This document shows, in pieces, positions 8,488-18,062 of a stretch of 64,000 nucleotides of DNA. Within the stretch, counting starts at the first letter, position 1; every line of letters begins with the position of its first letter. The notes under the pieces are model-generated. The model worked only from the letters and a program-made list of their open reading frames with translations, ran no database searches and was not told the DNA's origin. The stretch lies in contig NZ_QAJP01000010.1 of NCBI RefSeq assembly GCF_003852535.1, positions 62,001 to 126,000 of the forward strand, read 5' to 3'. The position numbers were made by a program, and so were the translations under genes. Source of the stretch: Herminiimonas sp. KBW02. Lineage in GTDB: Bacteria; Pseudomonadota; Gammaproteobacteria; Burkholderiales; Burkholderiaceae_D.

Positions 8488-10524
8488 ATGATACCAAATC
8501 AAACCCGCTCACCAAGCTTCGGTTTTCCAAGTCGCAAACAAGCGTGGCGTTGGCTTGCTCCATTATTCCTGGCGCTGCTGTTCCTGACCACGCTGATCTG
8601 GCTGCCGCTGCATGAGAAGCAGCAGGAAGCCGCCGAACGCCAGGAACAATTGATTGCCGACTCCCTGTGGGTCGAGCAAACCATACGCTTCCAGCTGCAA
8701 CGCAACGAAGAGAGCCTGGGCCTGATGGGTTCCGAGATTGTATCCGGCTATCTGGTCGGCAAGCGCTTGCTGGACCGGATGGAAGGCCTGATTCGCAACA
8801 ATCACGAAATCCATCGCATCATCCAGCTCGATGCAGACGGCAAGTTGCTGACCTCGACCGATGAAACGCTGATCAGCTTCAATGAGCTGTCAGCGCCGTC
8901 GAAACGCGCGTACGAGCGTGCGCGCACGACCCGCACTCCGCTCTACAGCCAACCGGCCACCGATATCAGCGGCCCGGTGATGATCGACTATCACGTCCCG
9001 CTTTTTGTCGGCAACAAGTATATAGGCAGCATCATCGCCAGCTACCTCGCATCCAGCATCCTGGACGATATGGTGCCGTGGTGGTTTGCCCAGGACAATG
9101 AGATTGCGCTGACGGACATCAACGACGTCATCATTCACAAGCGTGCATCCGGTGGTGCCGGTCGCGGTGTTTATACACACCGGCGCGCACTGAATCTGGC
9201 CGGACTCTCGCTCAAACTCAGCACCAACAGTATCAAGAGCGCACCGAAGCTGCTACCGAGTTTGCTGGTCGACACCGTCATCCTGCTCTCGCTGGGTCTG
9301 GCCTGGAGTTTGATCGCGCTGTGGCGCGATATTAATCGACGGCTGGCAGCAGAAACCGCATTGCGTGAACAAATCGCCTTCCGTACCGCGATGGAGAACT
9401 CGCTGATCACCGGTTTGCGCGCACGTGACCTCGAAGGTCGCGTGACCTATGTAAACCCGGCGTTCTCGCAAATGGTCGGGATGCCAGCCGAAGAAATCGT
9501 CGGCCATCTGCCTCCTATGCCTTACTGGGCACCGGAAGCGCGCACTGAATATCAGCGCCATTTCTCGCAAGTCGCAGCTGGCACCGCCAATCCGCAAGGC
9601 TTTGAAACCATCTTCCAGCACTCTGACGGGCGTCGCATACCGGTACTGATTTTTGAATCGCCGCTGGTCGACAATACCGGCGCGCAAACCGGCTGGATGG
9701 GTTCCATCCTCGACATTTCCGACCGCAAACGGGTCGAAGACCTGAACCGGCAGCAGGAAGAAAAACTGCAGGCCAGTGCACGTCTGGCCACCATGGGTGA
9801 GATTGCATCGACCCTGGCACATGAGCTGAACCAGCCGCTGGCGGCGATTTCCAGCTACACCACCGGTGCGCTGAATATGCTGGAACGTGATAAATCCAAG
9901 GAAGCTGAAGTCAATATCGACATGCTGACGCACGCGCTGGAGAAAGCACAGGCGCAAGCGCAACGCGCCGGGCAAATCATACGCAGCGTCCATACCTTCG
10001 TGAAAAAACGCGAACCTATGCGTACCGCTGTGACCATCGAAGAATTAATCGATAACGTCGCGCCGCTGGTCGAACTGCAGGCACAAAAATACTTCGTCTT
10101 CATCAAGATCGATATTCCGGACAACCTGCCTTCCGTACTGGCCGATCACGTCTTGCTGGAACAAGTGCTGCTCAACCTGACACGCAATGCAATCGAATCG
10201 ATGCAAGGCATCGCGCCGGAAAAACGCGTGCTGCGTATCGCCGCCGCAGTCGATGATGCGATACCGCCGAACGTTGTGGTCTCGATCAGCGACCAGGGTC
10301 ACGGCATCCCGCCGGAAGTTGCCGAGCGCCTGTATTCGCCGTTCTTTTCAACCAAGGCCGACGGGATGGGTATGGGCCTGAGCATTTGCCGTACTGCAAT
10401 AGAATTCCACGGTGGCACGCTCACGCATACAGACAATCCGGGCGGCGGCACCATCTTCCGTTTTTCACTTCCGACATTGCAAAATCGCTTGATCGAAACG
10501 ACAATGCGTGCAAACCAAAGATAA
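8488..10524 (+). CDS. DctB/DctS-like membrane sensor histidine kinase
   Basis: A 678-residue kinase: helix 1 at about 21-40, a periplasmic sensor of some 210 residues, helix 2 at about 255-278 (LLVDTVILLSLGLAWSLIAL), a PAS domain at 295-415 (TGLRARDLEGRVTYVNPAFSQMVG), HisKA with the phospho-accepting His in TLAHELNQPLAA (about 450) and HATPase_c with NLTRNAIES, DQGHGIPPE and GMGMGLSIC. It probably reads extracellular dicarboxylates and phosphorylates the response regulator 100 bases downstream. Divergent from dctP. The LuxR-type partner makes it closer to DctS of purple bacteria than to the NtrC-linked DctB. Confidence 0.87.
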   Translation: MIPNQTRSPSFGFPSRKQAWRWLAPLFLALLFLTTLIWLPLHEKQQEAAERQEQLIADSLWVEQTIRFQLQRNEESLGLMGSEIVSGYLVGKRLLDRMEGLIRNNHEIHRIIQLDADGKLLTSTDETLISFNELSAPSKRAYERARTTRTPLYSQPATDISGPVMIDYHVPLFVGNKYIGSIIASYLASSILDDMVPWWFAQDNEIALTDINDVIIHKRASGGAGRGVYTHRRALNLAGLSLKLSTNSIKSAPKLLPSLLVDTVILLSLGLAWSLIALWRDINRRLAAETALREQIAFRTAMENSLITGLRARDLEGRVTYVNPAFSQMVGMPAEEIVGHLPPMPYWAPEARTEYQRHFSQVAAGTANPQGFETIFQHSDGRRIPVLIFESPLVDNTGAQTGWMGSILDISDRKRVEDLNRQQEEKLQASARLATMGEIASTLAHELNQPLAAISSYTTGALNMLERDKSKEAEVNIDMLTHALEKAQAQAQRAGQIIRSVHTFVKKREPMRTAVTIEELIDNVAPLVELQAQKYFVFIKIDIPDNLPSVLADHVLLEQVLLNLTRNAIESMQGIAPEKRVLRIAAAVDDAIPPNVVVSISDQGHGIPPEVAERLYSPFFSTKADGMGMGLSICRTAIEFHGGTLTHTDNPGGGTIFRFSLPTLQNRLIETTMRANQR

Positions 10525-10625
10525 AAGAATATCCTTTTGATATATTTTTGACACTTATACCAGCGACGCAAACGCTGCTATCACTTAGATACAACGCAAC
10601 ACCCGGCAGACCGACAGGATATTTA

Positions 10626-11219
10626 ATGCTGCACATTATTGATGATGAAGAAGTAATCCGCGACTCGCTGATGTGGCTGGCCAAGTCACGCGGCATTCCA
10701 GCCGCCGCCTATGACAGCGGCAAGGCTTTCCTCACCACACTGGATAACATGCCACGCGCCACCAGCCCGCAGGGGCAATGCATATTGCTGGATGTGCGTA
10801 TGCCGGAAGTCAGCGGCGTTGCATTGTTCGACTTGCTGACCACGCGCGGCCTGACACAAACTTTCCCGGTTATTTTCCTGACTGGCCACGGCGATGTACC
10901 GATGGCGGTAGACACCCTGAAGCGCGGTGCTTTCGATTTCTTTGAAAAGCCGTTCAATGACAACAAGCTGATGGATCGCATCCAGGAAGCACTCGCCTCC
11001 TCAGAGCATGCATCGGCCAGTGTCGCCATCCACACCCGCCTGGCCGCCTTGTCTGGTCGCGAACGCGAAGTGCTGGACCTGATCCTGGAAGGCAAGATGA
11101 ATAAAGTCATCGCCGACAAACTGGGCATCAGCATGCGCACGGTCGAAGTACACCGCGCGCATATCTTCGACAAGATGAATGTAAAGACCGCAGTCGAACT
11201 GGCGCGTCTCTTAAAGTAA
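10626..11219 (+). CDS. DctR-like response regulator (receiver + LuxR HTH)
   Basis: A 197-residue two-domain regulator. The receiver has the acidic pair in HIIDDEEV, the phospho-acceptor Asp in CILLDVRMPE and the Lys in FFEKPF; the C-terminal LuxR-type helix-turn-helix reads LSGREREVLDLILEGKMNKVIADKLGIS...RTVEVHRA. The NarL/FixJ layout implies sigma-70 promoters. Start ATG at 10626 follows AGGAT; the open frame upstream is non-coding. It is cotranscribed with the kinase gene and probably controls dctP and/or the following AEC transporter. Confidence 0.88.
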   Translation: MLHIIDDEEVIRDSLMWLAKSRGIPAAAYDSGKAFLTTLDNMPRATSPQGQCILLDVRMPEVSGVALFDLLTTRGLTQTFPVIFLTGHGDVPMAVDTLKRGAFDFFEKPFNDNKLMDRIQEALASSEHASASVAIHTRLAALSGREREVLDLILEGKMNKVIADKLGISMRTVEVHRAHIFDKMNVKTAVELARLLK

Positions 11220-11230
11220 AATCACACCAT

Positions 11231-11255
11231 ACCGGGGCGCACCTCGTGCCCCGGT
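11231..11255 (+). terminator. GC-rich hairpin after dctR
   Basis: ACCGGGGC and GCCCCGGT form an 8-bp perfect stem with a nine-base loop 12 bases after the dctR stop codon. There is no T run, so it is at best a weak terminator or an mRNA-end stabiliser. Confidence 0.4.
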
Positions 11256-11310
11256 GACCTTAGCACTTTCCTCAACTGTTACTCCACTCCGGCGCCCGGC
11301 GCTGATTGTC

Positions 11311-12201
11311 ATGCATATCGTCAATATCCTGCTGCCCGACTTCATGCTGATCCTGTTCGGCGCAGTCCTGTTCCGCGTCACCAAATGGGATGCGGAATTC
11401 TGGATCGGGATGGAGAAACTGATTTACTACGTGCTGTTCCCGGCACTGCTGTTCTACTCCTGCGCACGTTCGCCGATCAACTTCGCCGCCACCGGCCAGT
11501 TCCTGCAAGTCGCCATCGCTGCCTGCGTCACTGGCATCGTCTTCGGCTGGCTGGCCAAACCGCTGTTCAAATCGGCACCCATGGTATTCGAGTCCGGCGT
11601 GCAAACAGCATTCCGCTTCAACTCCTATATCGCACTGGCGATCGCCAGCCGCCTCGGCGGCGCCGAAGGTACTTCACTGATGGGCCTGGTGATCGGTTTC
11701 GCCGTCCCCTTGTGCAATATGGCTGCCGTCCACGCGCTGGTGAAGAACAAGGGCGGTCTGATGCTTGAATTGCTGAAGAACCCGCTGCTGATGGCGACCC
11801 TGGGCGGCGTCACCTTCAACCTGCTCGGCTTCCATCTGCCGGAACTGGCAGGCGCTTTCCTGTCGCGCCTCGGCAATGCCTCAATCGCACTCGGCCTGAT
11901 CATGGTCGGCGCCGGCCTGCGCCTGACTGGTTTGCATGCATCGAAAGGCATCGCCGCCTACTTCATCATCGTCAAACTGCTGATCGTGCCGCTGGTCACC
12001 TACGGCCTCGGCCTCTGGCTGGGGCTATCGAACGCGCATTTGCAAATGGTCGTCATGTTTGCCGCGCTGCCAACCGCCTCCAGCGCCTATGTGCTGGCGG
12101 TGCGCATGGGCGGTAACGGCCCGTTTGTAGCCTTCCTGATTTCGGCCGGCACCCTGATTTCGATGGCGACCCTGCCGCTGTGGCTGGCGCTGCTACAGTA
12201 A
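11311..12201 (+). CDS. AEC family (auxin efflux carrier-type) transporter
   Basis: A 296-residue membrane protein with about ten helices, opening MHIVNILLPDFMLILFGAVLFRV and ending in hydrophobic helices. The FRFNSYIALAIASRLGGAEG segment and the second-half VGAGLRLTG are typical of bacterial AEC permeases, some of which carry malonate or other dicarboxylates. An in-frame GTG at 11254 would overlap the hairpin behind dctR, so the ATG at 11311 was chosen, although its ribosome site is poor. Its place next to a DctB/DctR-like system suggests an organic-acid substrate. Confidence 0.8.
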   Translation: MHIVNILLPDFMLILFGAVLFRVTKWDAEFWIGMEKLIYYVLFPALLFYSCARSPINFAATGQFLQVAIAACVTGIVFGWLAKPLFKSAPMVFESGVQTAFRFNSYIALAIASRLGGAEGTSLMGLVIGFAVPLCNMAAVHALVKNKGGLMLELLKNPLLMATLGGVTFNLLGFHLPELAGAFLSRLGNASIALGLIMVGAGLRLTGLHASKGIAAYFIIVKLLIVPLVTYGLGLWLGLSNAHLQMVVMFAALPTASSAYVLAVRMGGNGPFVAFLISAGTLISMATLPLWLALLQ

Positions 12202-12379
12202 GCGGGAATTTTTCTGCCGGGCACCTGATTCAGCACTATCGCGGCTCCGTGCGCAGGATAAAATACGCTCGCCTGAAAAAAGATTGAACTCAGGACACAT
12301 AATTGCATCGTAGCTGCAGGCTTGAGTGCAAGAATCAGGCGCATCGTCCGGCGCCCAACCTCAGGGATACCCTTATTCA

Positions 12380-12865
12380 ATGCAACATTTCACTGCCCAT
12401 CTGCATGAAGAAGCTGGCACCCTCGCACTGGGTGCATCGCTCGCGCGTGCGCTGCAACCGGGCCTGACCATCTATCTGCACGGCGACCTGGGCGCCGGAA
12501 AAACCGCATTGACGCGCGCCCTGCTGCATGCGCTGGGTCATACCGGCCACGTCAAGAGCCCGACTTATACACTGGCCGAACCCTATACCATCACCATCGG
12601 CGATGAAGCAGTCAATGTCATCCACTTCGACCTGTACCGGATGGCGAGTGCGGAAGAATTCCTCGATGCCGGCTTCCGTGAGTACTTCAATCAGCAAACG
12701 ATCTGCATTATCGAATGGCCGGAAAAGGCTGAAACGGTATTGCCACCTCCCGATATCAGCATTTCACTCGCAGTTGCGGGCGAAGGGCGTGATGTAGAAT
12801 TGCAAGCGTTGTCCGACCAAGGTGTTGAATGTCTGAACCGACTGAAATTCGCTCCAAACCTGTGA
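12380..12865 (+). CDS. tsaE: tRNA threonylcarbamoyladenosine biosynthesis ATPase TsaE
   Basis: A 161-residue P-loop ATPase required with TsaB, TsaC and TsaD for t6A37 on ANN-decoding tRNAs. Visible: Walker A HGDLGAGKTALTRALL, SPTYTLAEPY, the HFDLYRM Walker B-like segment and EWPEKA. An in-frame GTG at 12326 would add 18 residues; the ATG at 12380 fits family length. The 3' end overlaps amiC by 37 bases, a tsaE-amiC pairing common in proteobacteria. Confidence 0.92.
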   Translation: MQHFTAHLHEEAGTLALGASLARALQPGLTIYLHGDLGAGKTALTRALLHALGHTGHVKSPTYTLAEPYTITIGDEAVNVIHFDLYRMASAEEFLDAGFREYFNQQTICIIEWPEKAETVLPPPDISISLAVAGEGRDVELQALSDQGVECLNRLKFAPNL

Positions 12866-14133
12866 AAGCAAAAGTGCGTCGCACAGTCCTCAAGGCTGGC
12901 GGCACTTTGCTGATCTCGCTGTTTTCGCCGCTCCCGGCCTTCGCTTCGCAAATCCTCGCCGTCCGCGTATGGCCGTCCGAGGACTACACCCGCGTCACGC
13001 TGGAAAACGACGCCAACCTGAAGACCAATCACTTCATCATCAAGAACCCTGAGCGGCTGGTGGTGGACGTCGAAGGCATCGACCTGAATCCGACGCTGAA
13101 AAGCCTGATCGCGAAGATTCAGCCGAACGATCCATATATCAAACAGGTACGCGTAGGTCAGAACCGTCCCGGCGTAGTGCGCCTGGTGTTCGACCTGAAG
13201 GAAGAAGTGAATCCACAGGTGTTTACACTGGCACCGGTAGACAAGTATCAACACCGTCTGGTGTTCGATCTGTACCCGGTGAATCCGCCTGATCCTATCG
13301 CCGCACTGATAGAAAAAGGCCAGTGGTCGCTCGACAAGCCGAACGAACCGACCATGCCGCCGCCGGTAGCCGAAGTCAAACCACCGTTTGCCGAACCAAA
13401 ACCGGATCGCCTGCCGCAAGTCAGTCGCATGCTGACGATAGCGCTGGATCCTGGCCACGGCGGGGAAGATCCCGGTGCGGTAGGCCGTGGCGGCAGCTAT
13501 GAGAAACACATCGTGCTGTCCATCGCCAAGCGCCTCAAAGCCAAGCTGGAACAACATCCGAATATGCGTGTCATGCTGACGCGTGACGGCGACTACTTCG
13601 TGCCGCTGCATGTACGCGTACAAAAAGCACGCAAGGTACAAGCTGATTTATTTGTCTCTATCCACGCGGACGCCTTCGTGCAACCGACGGCGAATGGTTC
13701 ATCGGTCTTCGCCTTATCGGAAAAAGGTGCGAGCTCGACTGCCGCACGCTGGCTGGCGAACAAGGAAAACGCTGCCGATCTGATCGGCGGCACGAATATC
13801 AAGAATCACGACAAGCAACTCGCCAGCGTGCTGCTAGACCTTTCCACTACGGCGCAGATCAATGACAGCCTGCGTCTGGGCAAAGCAGTGTTGAATGAAA
13901 TCGGTGGCGTCAATCGCCTGCACAAGAATGCAGTGGAACAAGCTGGTTTTGCGGTATTGAAAGCGCCGGATATCCCGAGCATCCTGATCGAAACTGCGTT
14001 CATCTCGAATCCGGAAGAGGAAGCCAAGCTGAACGACGATGCTTATCAGGACCGGATGGCAGATGCGGTGGCGCAAGGTATCAGGAAATACTTTGCGAAA
14101 AACCCACCGCTGGCGAAAGGCCGGATGATGTAA
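12829..14133 (+). CDS. amiC: N-acetylmuramoyl-L-alanine amidase AmiC
   Basis: A 434-residue periplasmic zinc amidase that cleaves the peptide from MurNAc during septum splitting. The N-terminus carries a twin-arginine-like signal (KVRRTVLKAGGTLL), then an AMIN domain (about 45-140) that targets septal peptidoglycan or the cell envelope, a Pro-rich linker (about 165-200), and Amidase_3 with zinc ligands in LDPGHGGEDPGA, the Glu in GSYEKHI and SIHADAF, plus the C-terminal ETAFISNPEEE with the catalytic Glu. Export through Tat is known for AmiC of E. coli. Confidence 0.92.
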   Translation: MSEPTEIRSKPVKAKVRRTVLKAGGTLLISLFSPLPAFASQILAVRVWPSEDYTRVTLENDANLKTNHFIIKNPERLVVDVEGIDLNPTLKSLIAKIQPNDPYIKQVRVGQNRPGVVRLVFDLKEEVNPQVFTLAPVDKYQHRLVFDLYPVNPPDPIAALIEKGQWSLDKPNEPTMPPPVAEVKPPFAEPKPDRLPQVSRMLTIALDPGHGGEDPGAVGRGGSYEKHIVLSIAKRLKAKLEQHPNMRVMLTRDGDYFVPLHVRVQKARKVQADLFVSIHADAFVQPTANGSSVFALSEKGASSTAARWLANKENAADLIGGTNIKNHDKQLASVLLDLSTTAQINDSLRLGKAVLNEIGGVNRLHKNAVEQAGFAVLKAPDIPSILIETAFISNPEEEAKLNDDAYQDRMADAVAQGIRKYFAKNPPLAKGRMM

Positions 14134-14151
14134 CTGGAAGGACTATAAAAA

Positions 14152-14178
14152 AAGGCGCTTAGGAAAACCAAGCGCCTT
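14152..14178. terminator. Bidirectional terminator between amiC and dedA
   Basis: AAGGCGCTT (14152-14160) pairs with AAGCGCCTT (14170-14178), with A runs before and T runs after, so it can stop transcription from the convergent genes on both sides. Confidence 0.85.
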
Positions 14179-14185
14179 TTTTATT

Positions 14186-14830
14186 TTATTTATTTTTGAA
14201 GCGTTGCAAGACTTTCCACAACGCGCCGAGTGCTACCGGCACTGCCGCAGCACCGACACCGATCAGCACAATGGTATTCAAATGATCACGGATAATAGGA
14301 ATGTTACCGAACAGGTAACCGCCAACCACCAGCAAACCTACCCACAGTACCGCGCCGATACAGTTAAATAACTGGAACCGGAAGAAAGTCATTTCCGAGA
14401 CCCCGGCAATAAACGGAGCAAAGGTGCGTGCGATCGGGATGAAACGCGCGAGGATCAGGGTCTTGCCACCATGCTTTTCATAAAAAGCATGGGTTTTACG
14501 CAAGGCATCCCGGTCCAGCCAGCGGTAATCGTGGGTGAATACTTTCTCGCCTATCGCATGCCCTATCCAGTAATTCACGGTATTGCCCAGGATCGCCGCC
14601 GTCATCAGCAAAGCCATCAGCAGCCATAAATTCATACTGCCGGACGCGCAAAATGCTCCCGCAATAAAAAGCAGGGTATCGCCAGGCAGAAAGGGGAAGA
14701 CGACCAGACCGGTTTCGCTAAAGATAATTGCAAACAGCACGACGTAAATCAGCATGCCGTATTGCGCGATAAAAGTGCCTAAATACTTGTCGACATGCAA
14801 AATCATGTCGAAGAACTGCATGAAATCCAT
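14186..14830 (-). CDS. DedA family membrane protein
   Basis: A 214-residue inner-membrane protein of the DedA/SNARE-associated family, which includes undecaprenyl-phosphate flippases and proteins needed for membrane homeostasis. Signatures: FSETGLVVFPFLPGDTLLF near 37-56, the amphipathic GHAIGEKVF region, and the ILARFIPIARTFAPFIAGVSEM motif near 125-145 with its conserved Arg residues. ATG at 14830 is preceded by AAGGAAA; the open frame upstream lacks family similarity. Which DedA subgroup it belongs to is not clear. Confidence 0.9.
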   Translation of the reverse strand: MDFMQFFDMILHVDKYLGTFIAQYGMLIYVVLFAIIFSETGLVVFPFLPGDTLLFIAGAFCASGSMNLWLLMALLMTAAILGNTVNYWIGHAIGEKVFTHDYRWLDRDALRKTHAFYEKHGGKTLILARFIPIARTFAPFIAGVSEMTFFRFQLFNCIGAVLWVGLLVVGGYLFGNIPIIRDHLNTIVLIGVGAAAVPVALGALWKVLQRFKNK

Positions 14831-14956
14831 AATTTTCCTTGGTAGCGGCAGAATGATACACCAGCGGCACTGCCGGCAGGCACGTAGAAAGACTACGCAC
14901 AGCGCCGACAGTTCACTGCACCGTGCGGCCATGCAATCCGAAGTTATAATCTACCC

Positions 14957-16798
14957 ATGTACGCAACCACCCAACCTTTCCGGCCGATACAGCCACTCTC
15001 CGACCAACTCATTTCGCAAATCGCCGCCGGTGAGGTCGTCGAACGCCCGTCTGCCGTCGTCAAGGAATTGCTGGAAAACGCACTGGATGCCGGCGCCACG
15101 CAAATCAATATCCGGCTGGAACAAGGTGGCGTGAAGCGTATCGCGATTACCGACAACGGCCGCGGCATTGCTCCGGAACAATTGCCACTGGCGCTGGCGC
15201 GCCACGCGACATCAAAGATCAATTCGCTGAACGAACTGGAAAATGTAGGAACACTAGGCTTTCGCGGTGAAGCACTGGCTTCGATTGCATCCGTCTCGCA
15301 ACTCACGCTGACTTCGCGTACGGCAGACGCACAGCACGCATGGGAAATCAGCGGCGTGCAAGGCAGCGATCAAAAAAACACCGTCGCGCCATCGTCCGGC
15401 TCAACCGGCACCACCGTCGATGTACAGGACCTGTACTTCAATACGCCAGCACGACGGAAGTTTCTGAAAACAGAACAAACCGAATTCGGCCATTGCGCAG
15501 AAGTTGTGCGCCGCATTGCGCTGTCGCGCCCGGACGTCGCGTTCTCACTGACACACAACGGCAAGACCGTCGATCACTGGTCGGTGAATGACATCGCCAA
15601 GCGCAGCGCACACATCCTCGGCAGTGAGTTCTCCGGTGCACGCCTGCCGCTGGAAGAAACCGCAGGCCCTCTGCACCTGCACGGTTATATCGGCTTGCCG
15701 ACAGCGTCCAAGGCGCGCGGCGATGCGCAATATTTCTATGTCAACGGCCGTTTCGTACGCGACAAATTATTGATGCATGCCGTGCGCTCTGCGTATCAGG
15801 ATGTGCTGCACGGTGACCGCTACCCGTCTTATGTCATCAGTCTGGATCTGGATCCGGCCCTGGTTGACGTCAACGTGCATCCATCGAAAATCGAAGTGCG
15901 TTTCCGCGATAGCCGCGCCGTACATCAATTCGTCTTCCATGCGGTCAGCCGTGCACTGGCGCAAACTTCAGCGACTGCTTTCGGCGCCGTACCGTCACCG
16001 ACGCCGGCACCGTCCGGCGCATTGCCATGGTTGCGCGATGCGCAGCAAACCACATTTGCGCCGCAATTCCAGCAGCAATACGGCGTTGCGCAAACGACGG
16101 CGAATTATGGCGCCTTGTTTAATACGGACGCGGCTGCTTCAGATAGCAGCAATGGCAGCGCACCATCCCTGCCCGTATTCAACGGCGCTGCAGCGCAAGC
16201 CATGTCCGACGAAGAATTCCCGCTCGGCTTTGCACTGGCCCAGCTGCACGGCATCTTCATCCTCGCGCAAAACACCAAGGGCCTGGCGCTGGTCGATATG
16301 CATGCGGCCCATGAACGCATACTCTACGAGCAACTGAAGAACGCGTTGGATGACAATGCGATGCAAGTGCAACCGCTGTTGATTCCGATCACCTTCTATG
16401 CCGACGACGTCGAAGTCGGTACCGCCGAAGACAGCAAAGAAACCTTGGAATCGCTGGGCTTTGATATCGCCGTCATGTCGCCGACCACGCTCGCAATACG
16501 CGCAGTACCGACCTTGCTCAGGAACGCCGATGCACAATCGCTGGCGCGTGACGTCTTGCGCGATGTACGCGAATACGGCGGCTCACGCGTGCTGGTGGAA
16601 AGACGCAATGAATTGCTCGGCACGCTGGCCTGCCATACCGCAGTACGCGCCAACCGCATGCTGACCGTGCCGGAAATGAATGCGTTGCTGCGCCAGATGG
16701 AAGCCACCGAGCGTGCCGATCAGTGCAATCATGGTCGTCCGACCTGGGTGCAACTGGGCCTGTCCGATCTCGACAAACTCTTCGAGCGCGGACGTTAA
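14957..16798 (+). CDS. mutL: DNA mismatch repair protein MutL
   Basis: A 613-residue GHKL ATPase that links MutS to downstream repair. N-terminal motifs: [17 protein letters not shown] and FRGEALASI; then a Pro/Ala/Gln-rich linker (about 330-410) and a C-terminal dimerisation domain. The C-terminal domain has [12 protein letters not shown], a DMHA-x2-E-x4-E variant of the metal-binding endonuclease motif of MutL proteins in bacteria that lack MutH. This suggests an intrinsic nicking activity. The gene is followed one base later by miaA, the classical mutL-miaA order. Confidence 0.95.
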   Translation: MYATTQPFRPIQPLSDQLISQIAAGEVVERPSAVVKELLENALDAGATQINIRLEQGGVKRIAITDNGRGIAPEQLPLALARHATSKINSLNELENVGTLGFRGEALASIASVSQLTLTSRTADAQHAWEISGVQGSDQKNTVAPSSGSTGTTVDVQDLYFNTPARRKFLKTEQTEFGHCAEVVRRIALSRPDVAFSLTHNGKTVDHWSVNDIAKRSAHILGSEFSGARLPLEETAGPLHLHGYIGLPTASKARGDAQYFYVNGRFVRDKLLMHAVRSAYQDVLHGDRYPSYVISLDLDPALVDVNVHPSKIEVRFRDSRAVHQFVFHAVSRALAQTSATAFGAVPSPTPAPSGALPWLRDAQQTTFAPQFQQQYGVAQTTANYGALFNTDAAASDSSNGSAPSLPVFNGAAAQAMSDEEFPLGFALAQLHGIFILAQNTKGLALVDMHAAHERILYEQLKNALDDNAMQVQPLLIPITFYADDVEVGTAEDSKETLESLGFDIAVMSPTTLAIRAVPTLLRNADAQSLARDVLRDVREYGGSRVLVERRNELLGTLACHTAVRANRMLTVPEMNALLRQMEATERADQCNHGRPTWVQLGLSDLDKLFERGR

Positions 16799-16799
16799 G

Positions 16800-17744
16800 A
16801 TGTCGGCTAAACCACTGGTCGTCTCCATCATGGGGCCGACCGCATCCGGCAAAACTGCCGCCGCACTGGCTATCGCAGAACGCATCCCGGCAGAAATCAT
16901 CTCCGTCGATTCTGCACTCGTGTATCGCGAGATGGACATAGGCACGGCCAAGCCCACCGCAGCAGAACTGGCGCAAGTACCGCACCACCTGATCGACATC
17001 CTCGATCCGCTGGAATCGTATTCAGTGATGCAATTCCGTCAGGATGCGATCCGCCTGGCCGCAGACATCCATGCGCGCGGCAAACTACCGCTGCTGGTCG
17101 GCGGCACCATGCTGTACTTCAAAGGTTTGAAAGACGGGCTGGACGCGCTGCCGCAGGCAGATGCCGCACTGCGCGCAGAGCTGGATGCGGAAGCTGCAGC
17201 AATCGGCTCGCCTGCGATGCATGCCAAACTGGCGGCACTCGATCCCATTACTGCCGAGCGCCTGAAACCGAACGACTCGCAACGCATACAACGCGCACTG
17301 GAAATCATTGCGCTCACAGGCCAACCGATGTCGGCCTTGCTGGCGCAGGCGCCGAAAACCGAACTGCCGTTTACGCTACTGCCCATCGCACTGGAACCAT
17401 CCGATCGCAGCGTCCTGCATACACGTATCGCCACGCGCTTCGACGCGATGCTGAAAGGCGGTGCCCTGCTGGATGAAGTCAAAGCACTGCGCGCACGTGG
17501 CGACCTGCATCTGGGCCTGCCATCGATGCGCTGCGTAGGCTATCGTCAAAGCTGGGAATATCTGGATGGCGCTTACGGCCTGGCAGAATTACGCGAACGC
17601 GGCATTGCTGCCACCCGTCAACTGGCGAAACGACAACTCACCTGGCTGCGCTCCATGGACGACCGCCACATCATCGATTGCCTGGCGCCGGATGCGACTG
17701 GCAGCATCCTGCAACAAATAGAAACGGCGCAAAATCAGGGCTGA
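16800..17744 (+). CDS. miaA: tRNA dimethylallyltransferase MiaA
   Basis: A 314-residue enzyme that attaches the dimethylallyl group from DMAPP to N6 of A37 in tRNAs reading UNN codons. P-loop [15 protein letters not shown] at 12-27, then [18 protein letters not shown], the [10 protein letters not shown] motif and [10 protein letters not shown] are all typical. The ATG lies one base behind the mutL stop. The partner enzyme MiaB, which adds the methylthio group, is encoded at 53.9 kb in the same window. Confidence 0.95.
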   Translation: MSAKPLVVSIMGPTASGKTAAALAIAERIPAEIISVDSALVYREMDIGTAKPTAAELAQVPHHLIDILDPLESYSVMQFRQDAIRLAADIHARGKLPLLVGGTMLYFKGLKDGLDALPQADAALRAELDAEAAAIGSPAMHAKLAALDPITAERLKPNDSQRIQRALEIIALTGQPMSALLAQAPKTELPFTLLPIALEPSDRSVLHTRIATRFDAMLKGGALLDEVKALRARGDLHLGLPSMRCVGYRQSWEYLDGAYGLAELRERGIAATRQLAKRQLTWLRSMDDRHIIDCLAPDATGSILQQIETAQNQG

Positions 17745-17799
17745 TTGCAAATTCCACAATATTTTTAACGAATATTCAGCAAGTAATGGAATTTGGATA

Positions 17800-17828
17800 T
17801 TGACAGGGAATGCCAAAAACGCGATAAT
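17800..17828 (+). promoter_or_regulatory. Promoter of tRNA-Met
   Basis: Consensus TTGACA (17800-17805), a 17-base spacer and GATAAT (17823-17828) lie directly before the tRNA, with a plausible start point about six bases upstream of the mature 5' end. Confidence 0.8.
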
Positions 17829-17840
17829 TTTCGGCTATCT

Positions 17841-17917
17841 GGTGATATAGCTCAGTTGGTTAGAGCACAGCACTCATAATGCTGGGGTCGGTGGTTCAAG
17901 TCCACCTATCACCACCA
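17841..17917 (+). tRNA. Elongator tRNA-Met (anticodon CAU)
   Basis: A 77-nt cloverleaf: acceptor GGTGATA pairs with TATCACC, the D arm has AGCTCAGTTGGTTAGAGC, the anticodon loop CTCATAA carries CAT, and the T arm reads GTGGTTCAAGTCCAC. The CCA end is encoded. The anticodon arm CAGCACTCATAATGCTG resembles elongator and not initiator tRNA-Met, since the three G-C pairs of initiator tRNA below the loop are missing. A tRNA-Ile(CAU) read by lysidine cannot be fully ruled out. Confidence 0.93.
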
Positions 17918-17953
17918 AGAACATGTTTCGGGAGCAATCCTGAACTTTACAAA

Positions 17954-17989
17954 AACCCGCTTTCAGCCCCGGCCGAAGCGGGTTTTTTG
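17954..17989 (+). terminator. Intrinsic terminator after tRNA-Met
   Basis: AACCCGCTT (17954-17962) and AAGCGGGTT (17976-17984) form a 9-bp stem followed by TTTTTG. Confidence 0.88.
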
Positions 17990-18062
17990 TTGTCTGTCTC
18001 TTTCCGGCGCGGCCGTTCAGTTGGTATCTGAAAAACCTATGCTGTCATCCGCTGTACGGTGC

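Noticed and set aside
12691-13641. Minus-strand open frame opposite tsaE/amiC
   Set aside because: Antisense shadow of amiC; unusual amino-acid composition and no start signals.
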